Shown here piece after piece: positions 35,554-44,309 of a stretch of 64,000 nt of DNA (position 1 is the stretch's first letter; every line of letters starts with the position of its first letter). The notes beneath the pieces are model-generated. The model was not told the DNA's origin, made no database searches, and saw only the letters and a list, made by a program, of their open reading frames with translations. Source of the stretch: an uncultured Bacteroides sp. GTDB lineage: Bacteria; Bacteroidota; Bacteroidia; Bacteroidales; Bacteroidaceae. Position numbers and translations under genes: made by a program. The DNA lies in contig CALADS010000080.1 in the NCBI GenBank assembly GCA_937890825.1, positions 1 to 64,000 on the forward strand. The letters are read 5' to 3'.

Positions 35554-36315
35554 ATGAAGCTACTCTACATTCTTTATCAGCTGTGTTTTGCTCTTCCGGT
35601 GCTGCTGGTGCTCACCATCGTCACCGCACTGATTACCATTGCGGGATCTTTGCTGGGCAATGCGCATTTCTGGGGTTATTATCCGGGCAAGATATGGTCG
35701 CAACTGGTGTGCATCATACTGCTTATTCCGGTAAAGGTAGTGGGCAGAGAGAAACTGCACGCCCATACCTCGTATGTCTTTGTGCCCAATCATCAGGGAG
35801 CTTTCGACATTTTTCTGGTGTACGGCTATCTGGGAAGAAATTTCAAGTGGATGATGAAGAAAGGATTGCGCAGCATTCCGTTTGTGGGCAAGGCGTGCGA
35901 GAGTGCCGGACACATCTTCGTGGACCGCAGCAGCCCGGGCAAGATTATGGCTACCATGCAGAAGGCCGAGGCTTCGCTCACCAACGGTGTGTCGGTAGTG
36001 GTATTTCCTGAGGGTGCCCGCACCTTTACGGGGCACATGGGATACTTTAAGCGCGGTGCGTTTCAACTGGCCGACGACCTGCAACTGCCCGTGGTGCCCA
36101 TCACCATAGACGGCTCGTTCGAGATTCTGCCGCGCACAGGCAAGTGGATTAGCTGCCACCGCATGATTATGACGATTCACGACCCTATCCCCCCGAAGGG
36201 GAAAGGGGCAGCCAACATCCGCGAAACACTGAACGAGGCGTATGCGGCTGTAGAGAGTGCCCTGCCGGAAAAGTACCGAGGCATGGTGAAGAATGACGAT
36301 CAGGAAGTGATGTAG
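35554..36315 (+). CDS. plsC: 1-acyl-sn-glycerol-3-phosphate acyltransferase
   Basis: A 253-residue membrane-associated acyltransferase that makes phosphatidic acid from lysophosphatidic acid. The HX4D motif is NHQGAFD, followed by the FKWMMKKGLRSIPFVG block and FPEGARTFTG. An N-terminal helix (LCFALPVLLVLTIVTALITIAGS) anchors it. I use ATG 35554 because the longer frame from 35527 overlaps the -7 box. Cys-rich motifs are absent. The next gene converges from the right. Confidence 0.92.
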   Translation: MKLLYILYQLCFALPVLLVLTIVTALITIAGSLLGNAHFWGYYPGKIWSQLVCIILLIPVKVVGREKLHAHTSYVFVPNHQGAFDIFLVYGYLGRNFKWMMKKGLRSIPFVGKACESAGHIFVDRSSPGKIMATMQKAEASLTNGVSVVVFPEGARTFTGHMGYFKRGAFQLADDLQLPVVPITIDGSFEILPRTGKWISCHRMIMTIHDPIPPKGKGAANIRETLNEAYAAVESALPEKYRGMVKNDDQEVM

Positions 36316-36428
36316 TTCAAAACATCAGACGCTAGCCAGACTTTATTGTTTCATTTGCCGGAAATCCGATACATCATCCATGTATCTGCTTAGGGTTTTC
36401 TCCAAGTCTAAGACTCCGGATTTTAATA

Positions 36429-37157
36429 TCATTTACCCCCTTGCAGCCGTTTCTGCTCTTCCAGCAGCTTCATATTCTCTTTGGCTTTAGAGAGGTAATC
36501 CTTTACAAAGAAATGCTCCTTAAAGGAAGCCGGAGCCGTGCGCAAGATGTCTTCTATCTCAGGGGTCATTACCGGATAGGGCAGTGTGCTGCACATCATC
36601 ATAAAGACACTGGGCCCTAATACATTTTCGAAATTATCCTTGATAAAACCTTTTATATAGGTATTCATTTCCTTCACCAAGGTTTCTTCTTCTTTCACCA
36701 GACTGGCATGCACATCTTCAAGATTAGCCCCATCGAGTACCATACGAGCCTCCTTACGTTCCAGTTCGCCCAATTGTAGTTCCATTCCGTTTCTCCGGTC
36801 TATAAACTCATACAGGGCATCGTTCAGCGGTGTGCCTTTCGCTGTGAGCTCAGCATTGGAGATCACTACATCTACCTTGCCGTCTTCCAGTATCAGCGGC
36901 ATGATGCTCTCATCATCCATAAACAGCGTCACCATGCGGGTGGTGTCGGCTGCCCCCTTCATGGCAAACAGACCGTGTACCACTTCGGCCGAATCTACCG
37001 TAATCCACTGTCCTCCCTTCAGCACTCTCAGATACAGCATCTTTCCATCCAGGCTGGTGATGGAAGAAGTTCCTTCGATTTTATACTTTTTACTGCAGGA
37101 AACCAACGAAAACACCAAAGCCATAAAGAGAGTCACATGTAAGGTTATACGAATCAT
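36429..37157 (-). CDS. DUF4369-containing lipoprotein
   Basis: A 242-residue lipoprotein: MIRITLHVTLFMALVFSLVSC ends in a lipobox with Cys near residue 21. Residues about 28-125 match the beta-sandwich DUF4369 domain often found at the N terminus of Bacteroides TlpA-like thiol-disulfide proteins (KIEGTSSI, GKMLYLRVLKG, DSAEVVHGLFAMKG). The helical tail (130-242) ends without any thioredoxin domain or CxxC. It looks like a TlpA family member without the redox half. I use ATG 37155-37157 over an upstream TTG. Confidence 0.78.
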   Translation of the reverse strand: MIRITLHVTLFMALVFSLVSCSKKYKIEGTSSITSLDGKMLYLRVLKGGQWITVDSAEVVHGLFAMKGAADTTRMVTLFMDDESIMPLILEDGKVDVVISNAELTAKGTPLNDALYEFIDRRNGMELQLGELERKEARMVLDGANLEDVHASLVKEEETLVKEMNTYIKGFIKDNFENVLGPSVFMMMCSTLPYPVMTPEIEDILRTAPASFKEHFFVKDYLSKAKENMKLLEEQKRLQGGK

Positions 37158-37257
37158 AAGTGCCAAATGTTATATTTTAGTTCTACAATTTCACAGCAAA
37201 GGTATTAATAATCCTTATAAACAAGGAGCAAAGAAAGGTATTTTCATTTGCTTTACG

Positions 37258-37265
37258 TATTTTTG
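37258..37265 (+). promoter_or_regulatory. -7 box for the chuR run
   Basis: TATTTTTG at 37258-37265, 57 bp before the chuR start. No clear -33 element. Confidence 0.5.
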
Positions 37266-37322
37266 CACATCTTGCCACTGGCTGAAACATTTGTATAATC
37301 ATTTTAACCAAGGAAACAACTC

Positions 37323-38558
37323 ATGTCTACCTATGCACCTTTTGCCAAACCGCTCTACGTGATGCTGAAACCTGTGGGTGCGGTGTGCAACCTGGCTTGT
37401 GAATATTGCTATTACCTGGAGAAGGCCAACCTTTACCGGGAAAATCCTAAACATGTGATGAGCGAAGAATTGCTGGAACGCTTCATAGAAGAATATATCA
37501 ATTCGCAGACCATGCCGCAAGTGCTCTTCACCTGGCACGGCGGAGAAACGCTGATGCGACCGCTATCGTTCTATAAGAAAGCGGTGGAACTGCAAAAGAA
37601 ATATGCCAACGGACGCACCATAGATAATTGCATTCAGACCAACGGTACTCTGCTGACGGATGAATGGTGTGAATTCTTCCGCGAAAACAACTGGCTGGTA
37701 GGGGTGTCTGTCGACGGACCGCAGGAATTTCACGATGAATACCGGCGCAACAAGATGGGCAAGCCTTCGTTTGTGAAAGTAATGCAGGGTATCAACCTGC
37801 TGAAGAAGCATGGGGTGGAATGGAACGGCATGGCGGTGGTGAACGACTTTAATGCCGATTATCCGCTGGAATTTTACCGATTCTTCAAAGAAATAGGCTG
37901 CCATTACATCCAGTTTGCCCCCATTGTGGAGCGTATCAATCCGCATCAGGACGGCCGACACTTGGCCTCGCTGGCAGACGGCGACGGCACTGCTTCACTG
38001 GCCGACTTCTCGGTAAGCCCCAAGCAGTGGGGCGACTTTCTATGCACGCTGTTCGATGAATGGATAAAGGAGGATGTGGGAACGTATTACATCCAGCTGT
38101 TCGACTCTACGCTGGCCAACTGGATGGGCGAACAGCCGGGCGTATGCTCCATGGGAAAGACCTGCGGCCATGCCGGGGTGATGGAGTTCAACGGCGATGT
38201 GTATGCCTGCGACCACTTCGTATTTCCGGAATATAAGCTGGGAAACATCTATCAGCAGACGCTGGTGGAAATGATGTACAGCGAAAGGCAGCAGCAATTC
38301 GGACTGATGAAACAGCAGTCGCTGCCCACCCAGTGCAAGGAATGTGAATGGCTCTTTGCCTGCAACGGGGAATGTCCGAAAAACCGCTTTGCACGGACGG
38401 CTTCGGGCGAACCGGGACTGAATTATCTCTGTGCCGGGTATCGGCAGTTCTTCCGCCATGTGGCTCCGTACATGGACTTCATGAAGAATGAACTGATGAA
38501 CCAGCGGCCACCGGCCAATGTGATGAAGCATCTGGAAGAAATCAAGAACCAACGCTAG
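37323..38558 (+). CDS. chuR: Anaerobic sulfatase-maturating enzyme (radical SAM/SPASM)
   Basis: A 411-residue radical SAM enzyme that converts an active-site Cys or Ser of sulfatases into formylglycine. The SAM cluster is Cys22-x3-Cys26-x2-Cys29 (CNLACEYC), followed by FTWHGGETLMR. The SPASM region contributes cysteines in GVCSMGKTCGH, VYACDHF, and CKECEWLFACNGECPKN. From memory the sequence agrees closely with ChuR of B. thetaiotaomicron. No sulfatase is in the window. The next gene, an S46 peptidase, begins 39 bp downstream in the same direction. Confidence 0.95.
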   Translation: MSTYAPFAKPLYVMLKPVGAVCNLACEYCYYLEKANLYRENPKHVMSEELLERFIEEYINSQTMPQVLFTWHGGETLMRPLSFYKKAVELQKKYANGRTIDNCIQTNGTLLTDEWCEFFRENNWLVGVSVDGPQEFHDEYRRNKMGKPSFVKVMQGINLLKKHGVEWNGMAVVNDFNADYPLEFYRFFKEIGCHYIQFAPIVERINPHQDGRHLASLADGDGTASLADFSVSPKQWGDFLCTLFDEWIKEDVGTYYIQLFDSTLANWMGEQPGVCSMGKTCGHAGVMEFNGDVYACDHFVFPEYKLGNIYQQTLVEMMYSERQQQFGLMKQQSLPTQCKECEWLFACNGECPKNRFARTASGEPGLNYLCAGYRQFFRHVAPYMDFMKNELMNQRPPANVMKHLEEIKNQR

Positions 38559-38597
38559 TTGTTAGATTGAAAACTTTAATTATCAATATAAACTAAA

Positions 38598-40757
38598 ATG
38601 ACAATGAAAAAGTATCTAGTAGCGGCAGCTGCCGCAATCTGCATCGGCACAGCCCAGGCAGATGAGGGTATGTGGCTCCTTCAGCTGATGAAACAGCAAA
38701 ATTCCATCGAACTGATGAAGAAGCAAGGTCTGAAACTGCAGGCTGACGATTTGTATAATACCAATGGGGTATCGCTGAAAGATGCGGTAGGTATCTTTGG
38801 CCGTGGATGTACTGGCGAAATCGTATCGCCGGAAGGATTGATTCTAACCAATCACCACTGCGGATATGGTGCCATACAGCAGCACAGCTCGGTGGAACAC
38901 GACTACCTGACCGATGGTTTCTGGGCCAAAAACCGCAGCGAGGAATTGCCTACTCCGGGATTGGAGTTCCGGTTCGTACACCGCATCGTAGACATTACCG
39001 ACCTGGTGAACCAGCAAGTGAAAGAGGGCAAGGTGGATGAAACCACAGCCATGACTGCACCTTTCCTCTCGAAGCTGGCCAAGGAAGAGTTCGAAAAGAG
39101 CGACCTTAAAGGAAAACCGGGTATCGAAGCCAAGGCACTGCCTTTCTATGCCGGAAACAAGTATTTCCTGTTCTATTATAAGGTATATAGCGACGTGCGT
39201 ATGGTAGCTGCCCCGCCCTCCTCGGTAGGTAAGTTTGGCGGTGAAACCGACAACTGGATGTGGCCGCGCCACACGGGCGACTTCTCTATGTTCCGTATCT
39301 ATGCCGACAAGAACGGCGAACCGGCTGCTTACTCGGCCGACAACGTGCCTTTGAAGACTCCGAAATTCCTATCCATCTCTTTGAAAGGTCTGGAAGAGAA
39401 CGACTATGCCATGATTATGGGATTCCCCGGAAGCACAGAACGCTACCTGACACAGAGTGAAGTGAAACAGCGTATGACAGCCACCAACCAAGCTATGATT
39501 GATATGCGCGGTGTGCGTCTGGATGTATTGCGTAAATTCATGGAAGCCAGTGACAAGATTCGTATCCAGTATGCCAGCAAATTTGCTCAAAGCAGCAACT
39601 ATTGGAAGAACTCTATCGGTATGAACAAGGCCATCGTAGACAATGATGTGCTGGGTACGAAGGCTGCTATTGAAAAGCAGTTTGCCGACTTTGCAAAGGG
39701 CAAGCCTGAATATCAGGGCGTGGTAGAGAAAATTGATGCCTTGGTGGAAAAAAGCAGTCCGCTGCTGCGCCAGTTGTACTACACACACGAAGCACTGCGC
39801 GGTGCCATAGAATTCGGAAGCCCCTTCCTGGTAATGGACAACATCAAAAAGGCGCTGAAAGAAAAGAACGACTCACTGCTGCAGGCTTCTAAAAAGCAAC
39901 TGGAAAAGGTATTTAACGAAACACACAACAAGGATTACGACCACGAAGTGGACCGCGCCGTGGCCAAGGCTATCTTGCCTGCACTGGCCAAAGCGTTGCA
40001 ACCCGAACAGTTGCCGGCCTTCTACCAGACCATCGAAAAAGAATTCAAGGGTAATTACGATGCCTATGTAGACCAACTGTATGATAACTCTATCATGGCC
40101 AATCGCGAAAACCTGGACAAGTTCTTGAAGAAACCCAGCATCAAGGCTATAGACCGCGACCTGGCTACTGCCTATTCTCGTGCTAAAGTAGAAAAAATCC
40201 GTGAACTGGGTATGGCTATGCAACAGGCTGAAGAGGGCATCGAACTGCTGCACAAGGCTTACATCCGCGGATTGGGCGAGATGAAGTTGCCGGTACCTTC
40301 TTATCCCGATGCCAACTTCACGCTGCGTCTGACTTACGGTAACGTAAAATCTTATAACCCGAAAGATGGGGTTCACTACAAGTATTTCACTACTACCGAC
40401 GGTATCTTGCAGAAGGAAGATCCCAACAACAGTGAATTCGTGGTACCGGCCAAGCTGAAAGAATTGATTCAGAACAAGGACTTCGGACGCTATGCCATGA
40501 AGAACGGGGTGATGCCTGTGTGCTTCCTCACTACAAACGACATCACCGGCGGTAACTCCGGAAGCCCGGTCATCGACGGTGAAGGACGACTCATCGGCTG
40601 TGCCTTCGACGGCAACTGGGAATCGCTCAGCGGTGACATCAATTTCGACAATAACCTGCAACGCTGCATCGCACTGGACATCCGCTACGTGCTCTTCATT
40701 CTGGAGAAGCTGGGTGGCTGCAAGCACCTTGTAGACGAAATGCAGATTATAGAATAA
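38598..40757 (+). CDS. S46 dipeptidyl-peptidase, DPP7-like specificity
   Basis: A 719-residue periplasmic serine peptidase (signal peptide to about AQA, residue 21). It removes dipeptides from peptide N termini. The S46 triad lies in LTNHHCGYG (His), TDNWMWPRH (Asp) and GGNSGSPV (Ser). The residue 18 after the Ser, which sets P1 preference in P. gingivalis enzymes, is Gly (FDGNW), as in DPP7, which prefers hydrophobic P1. Start options are MTMKK (38598) or MKK (38604). The paralogue with Arg at this position follows 28 bp downstream. Confidence 0.92.
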   Translation: MTMKKYLVAAAAAICIGTAQADEGMWLLQLMKQQNSIELMKKQGLKLQADDLYNTNGVSLKDAVGIFGRGCTGEIVSPEGLILTNHHCGYGAIQQHSSVEHDYLTDGFWAKNRSEELPTPGLEFRFVHRIVDITDLVNQQVKEGKVDETTAMTAPFLSKLAKEEFEKSDLKGKPGIEAKALPFYAGNKYFLFYYKVYSDVRMVAAPPSSVGKFGGETDNWMWPRHTGDFSMFRIYADKNGEPAAYSADNVPLKTPKFLSISLKGLEENDYAMIMGFPGSTERYLTQSEVKQRMTATNQAMIDMRGVRLDVLRKFMEASDKIRIQYASKFAQSSNYWKNSIGMNKAIVDNDVLGTKAAIEKQFADFAKGKPEYQGVVEKIDALVEKSSPLLRQLYYTHEALRGAIEFGSPFLVMDNIKKALKEKNDSLLQASKKQLEKVFNETHNKDYDHEVDRAVAKAILPALAKALQPEQLPAFYQTIEKEFKGNYDAYVDQLYDNSIMANRENLDKFLKKPSIKAIDRDLATAYSRAKVEKIRELGMAMQQAEEGIELLHKAYIRGLGEMKLPVPSYPDANFTLRLTYGNVKSYNPKDGVHYKYFTTTDGILQKEDPNNSEFVVPAKLKELIQNKDFGRYAMKNGVMPVCFLTTNDITGGNSGSPVIDGEGRLIGCAFDGNWESLSGDINFDNNLQRCIALDIRYVLFILEKLGGCKHLVDEMQIIE

Positions 40758-40785
40758 TCTACTATAAACCAGTAGAAGATAGCCT

Positions 40786-42951
40786 ATGAAAAAGATTCTA
40801 CTCACTGCACTACTGGCTTCGTCGGCTCTATTAAGCAGAGCCGACGAAGGCATGTGGATGCTTACAGACCTGCAAAAACAGAATCAGGTGGCCATGCAGG
40901 AACTGGGACTGCTGATTCCGGTGAACCAGATTTACGACCCGCAGGGCATCGCACTGAAAGATGCGGTGGTACACTTTGGCGGGGGATGCACGGGCGAAGT
41001 TATCTCGGCGGAAGGATTGGTACTGACCAACCATCACTGCGGATACGGTGCCATACAGCAGCACAGCTCGGTGGAACATGATTATCTGACGCACGGCTTC
41101 TGGGCCATGAACCACAATGAAGAACTTCCCTGCAAAGGACTGACCGTGACGTACATAGACCGCATACTCGATGTGACGGACTATGTAAAGCAGCAGCTGA
41201 AGACGGATAAAGACCCCAAGGGAACCAATTATCTGTCGCCTAAATATCTAGATGGTGTGGCAGAACGTTTTGCCAAAGCCGAGAACATCGACCTGGAAGC
41301 ACCCGGCAGAAAGCTGGAGCTAAAAGCTTTCTACGGAGGAAACCGCTACTATCTCTTTGTGAAGACAGTGTACAGCGACATCCGTATGGTAGGGGCACCG
41401 CCCTCTTCCATCGGCAAATTCGGTGCCGATACCGACAACTGGATGTGGCCGCGCCACACGGGAGACTTCTCGCTGTTTCGCATTTATGCTGCACCCGACG
41501 GAACACCGGCAGAATACAGTGAGCAGAATGTACCGCTGAAAGTGAGAAAACACCTCACCATCAGTCTGGCTGGTTATAAGGAAGGGGATTTCACTTTTGT
41601 CATGGGTTTTCCGGGCCGCAACTGGCGCTACATGATAGCCGACGAAGTGGAAGAACGTATGCAAACCACCAATTTTATGCGTCACCACGTGCGCGATGCC
41701 CGTCAGCAGGTGCTGATGGAACAGATGCTGAAAGATGATGCCGTGCGCATACATTATGCCAGCAAATATGCTTCATCGGCTAATTATTGGAAAAACGCCA
41801 TCGGCATGAATGAAGGGTTGCTGCGACTGAAAGTGCTGGAGACCAAACGCGCCCAGCAGGAGGCACTGCTAAAGCATGGGCAGGCTACAGGCGATACGAC
41901 CTATGCGCAGGCTTTCAGCCAGATACAGCAGATAGTACGTCAGCGCAAGCCGGCTCTCTACCATCAGCAGGCCATTCAGGAAGCCCTGATTACGGCACTC
42001 GACTTTATGCGCATCCCCAACACAGCCCGACTGGCATCGGCTCTGAAAAGTAAGGATAAAACGGCCATCCGTGAAGCTACGGAAGAATTGAGGAAAGATG
42101 CTGAAAAGTATTTTCAGTCGGTACCTTTCCCGCAAGTGGAACGGCTGGTGGGTAAAAAGATGCTGGCCACGTATATGAATTATATCCCGGCCGACCAGCA
42201 AATCGGTATCTGCCAGGTAATCGGCAAACGCTTCAAAGGCAACAGCGATGCTTTCATCGATGCCTGCTTTGAGCATTCTATCTTTGGCAACCGTGAAAAC
42301 TTCGACAAGTTTATCCGCAAGCCCAGCCTTTACAAACTGAGCACAGACTGGATGATTCTGTTCAAACATTCCATTACTGACGGACTGCTGCACACTACAC
42401 TGGCCATGATGGAAGCCAACAAGAATTATAATGCAGCGCATAAAGTGTGGGTAAAGGGCATGATGGAGATGAAACAGGCAGCTGGTACTCCTATCTATCC
42501 GGATGCAAACTCTACGCTCCGCCTGACGTATGGCAAGGTGCGCTCGTACGAACCTGCTGACGGAGTAGAATACAAGTATTACACTACATTGAAAGGGGCC
42601 ATGGAAAAAGAAGACCCGAACAATTGGGAATTCGTGATTCCGGAAAAGCTGAAAGAACTGTACCGGACAAAGAATTATGGCCGCTACGCGCTGCCCGACG
42701 GCGATATGCCTACCTGCTTCATAGTAGATACTGACAATACGGGAGGAAACTCCGGCAGTCCGGTATTCAATGCCAAAGGACAACTTATCGGCACAGGATT
42801 CGACCGCAATTATGAAGGACTGACCGGTGACATCGCTTTCCGCCCCTCGTCACAGCGAGCTGTATGTGTAGACATCCGCTACATACTCTTCATCATTGAG
42901 AAATATGCCGGTGCAAATCACCTTATCGAAGAGATGACAATTGAAAACTAA
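40786..42951 (+). CDS. S46 dipeptidyl-peptidase, DPP11-like (Asp/Glu-specific)
   Basis: A 721-residue paralogue of the preceding gene with signal peptide MKKILLTALLASSALLSRA. The triad motifs LTNHHCGYG, TDNWMWPRH and GGNSGSPV are intact. The position 18 residues after the Ser is Arg (FDRNY), equivalent to Arg673 of P. gingivalis DPP11, which selects acidic P1 residues. Together the two enzymes would cover hydrophobic and acidic dipeptides. It is followed after 13 bp by a thioredoxin lipoprotein. Confidence 0.92.
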   Translation: MKKILLTALLASSALLSRADEGMWMLTDLQKQNQVAMQELGLLIPVNQIYDPQGIALKDAVVHFGGGCTGEVISAEGLVLTNHHCGYGAIQQHSSVEHDYLTHGFWAMNHNEELPCKGLTVTYIDRILDVTDYVKQQLKTDKDPKGTNYLSPKYLDGVAERFAKAENIDLEAPGRKLELKAFYGGNRYYLFVKTVYSDIRMVGAPPSSIGKFGADTDNWMWPRHTGDFSLFRIYAAPDGTPAEYSEQNVPLKVRKHLTISLAGYKEGDFTFVMGFPGRNWRYMIADEVEERMQTTNFMRHHVRDARQQVLMEQMLKDDAVRIHYASKYASSANYWKNAIGMNEGLLRLKVLETKRAQQEALLKHGQATGDTTYAQAFSQIQQIVRQRKPALYHQQAIQEALITALDFMRIPNTARLASALKSKDKTAIREATEELRKDAEKYFQSVPFPQVERLVGKKMLATYMNYIPADQQIGICQVIGKRFKGNSDAFIDACFEHSIFGNRENFDKFIRKPSLYKLSTDWMILFKHSITDGLLHTTLAMMEANKNYNAAHKVWVKGMMEMKQAAGTPIYPDANSTLRLTYGKVRSYEPADGVEYKYYTTLKGAMEKEDPNNWEFVIPEKLKELYRTKNYGRYALPDGDMPTCFIVDTDNTGGNSGSPVFNAKGQLIGTGFDRNYEGLTGDIAFRPSSQRAVCVDIRYILFIIEKYAGANHLIEEMTIEN

Positions 42952-42964
42952 AACAACAAGAATT

Positions 42965-43456
42965 ATGAAAAAGCTAGCAACCCTCATTCTGCTGTTGATC
43001 GGAGGAATCACGCTCAATGCCTGTACCCATACAAAGGCAGACTCTAAACAACAGAAGACTGTACAACAGCAGCAGACAGCCAAATCTACCGATGCCGTTA
43101 TTCAGATGGACAAACAGATGTTTATAAACCGTATATTTGACTATACTGCCGAAACACAAGAATGGAAATTCAAAGGCGATAAGCCAGCCATTATCGACTT
43201 GTATGCCGACTGGTGTGGTCCTTGCCGCATGATAGCCCCCATTCTGAAGGAGCTGGCACAAGAATATGCGGGAAAAATTACAGTATATAAAGTAAATGTG
43301 GATAAGGAAAAAGAACTGGCAGCTTTGTTTCAAGCTACCAGCATTCCTCTCTTAGTGTTTATTCCTATGAACGAACAGCCTCAACTGTTCCGTGGAGCAG
43401 CCGACAAGGCTACGTATAAAAAAGCCATTGACGAATTTCTGCTTAAAGCACAATAG
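42965..43456 (+). CDS. Thioredoxin-fold lipoprotein
   Basis: A 163-residue lipoprotein: MKKLATLILLLIGGITLNAC, Cys20. A Gln/Lys-rich linker (about 22-45) is followed by a thioredoxin domain with WCGPC (Cys84, Cys87) and the cis-Pro in ATSIPLLVF. It probably reduces disulfides in the periplasm, recharged by DsbD. I start at ATG 42965 rather than the upstream in-frame ATG 42941, which would place the hydrophobic stretch too far in. The last 14 bp overlap the convergent PHP gene. Confidence 0.9.
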   Translation: MKKLATLILLLIGGITLNACTHTKADSKQQKTVQQQQTAKSTDAVIQMDKQMFINRIFDYTAETQEWKFKGDKPAIIDLYADWCGPCRMIAPILKELAQEYAGKITVYKVNVDKEKELAALFQATSIPLLVFIPMNEQPQLFRGAADKATYKKAIDEFLLKAQ

Positions 43457-44288
43457 GAACTTCCTGCCACTGCCCGTGGTGTAATTCCATCACCGTCCGA
43501 TAGCCTGCCTGCCATAAAGCTTGCAGTGCTTTCGGGCGGTTGTTGTTTATCATCTGTGGATAATGCGCATCACTGTTGACCTGCACCGGCACTCCTAATT
43601 GCAACAAATAGCCAAAATAACGTTGATTGGGAAAGAATGTACCGGTTTCGTGAAAAGACTTTGTATTGATTTCCACCTGATACCCCTTGCGGGCTATGGT
43701 GGCCAGATAGTCGTGTACCAAGGTATCGTACCAAGGCTCATCCAACAGACCCGGACGGTAACGGGATGCGTTGTAATGCATCTTGTCTGCATGGCCCACA
43801 ATATCAAATCCACCCAACTCTACCATGCGCAGCAAACGTTCGTAATAAAGATGAATCACCTTATCTAAGTTGCCATTAAAATGCACATCTACCAATTCAC
43901 GGAAACGGGTCGGTGTGGTATCTACATCCACTATTCTTCCCTGGTCGTCGTGCAACAAATGCACCGAACCGATGCGATAATCTAAAGGAAGATGCTGAAA
44001 ACGTTCGGCAGACGGATTGCTTGCTTCGTCTAGATAATCAATTTCAAGACCGATATAAAGTTGGATTTGGCCGGCATATGCTTCTTTCAAACGACGAAAT
44101 TCAGCCAAATAATCATCCATTACATCCCATTCCATGGTCCACGGAGTGGAAAACGGCAAAGGAGCATGGCTGGAGAAACCATACGAAGTAAACCCGCTGC
44201 TCACAGCAAAGCGAACAAAATCCCTCATTTCGGCCCGGCCATCGCAAAACAGGCTGTGACTGTGATAATTGGTAAGATTCTGATTCAT
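43443..44288 (-). CDS. PHP-family phosphatase (histidinol-phosphatase-like)
   Basis: A 281-residue PHP-domain enzyme. Metal ligands are in NYHSHSLFCDG, FSSHAPLPF, GLEIDYL, IGSVHLLHD, DIVGHADKMHYN and VQVNSDAHYPQ. The HisK/HisJ-type histidinol-phosphatase order fits, but no histidine genes are adjacent, so another phosphate ester is possible. It is cytoplasmic. It lies 21 bp downstream of the ABC-F gene. Confidence 0.85.
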   Translation of the reverse strand: MNQNLTNYHSHSLFCDGRAEMRDFVRFAVSSGFTSYGFSSHAPLPFSTPWTMEWDVMDDYLAEFRRLKEAYAGQIQLYIGLEIDYLDEASNPSAERFQHLPLDYRIGSVHLLHDDQGRIVDVDTTPTRFRELVDVHFNGNLDKVIHLYYERLLRMVELGGFDIVGHADKMHYNASRYRPGLLDEPWYDTLVHDYLATIARKGYQVEINTKSFHETGTFFPNQRYFGYLLQLGVPVQVNSDAHYPQMINNNRPKALQALWQAGYRTVMELHHGQWQEVPIVL

Positions 44289-44309
44289 ATTTCCTCCAGG
44301 TAAGAAAGG

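Noticed and set aside
39873..42783. Long minus-strand frames opposite the two S46 peptidases
   Set aside because: They are antisense to well-supported genes and reflect codon bias (326 and 304 residues, no motifs).
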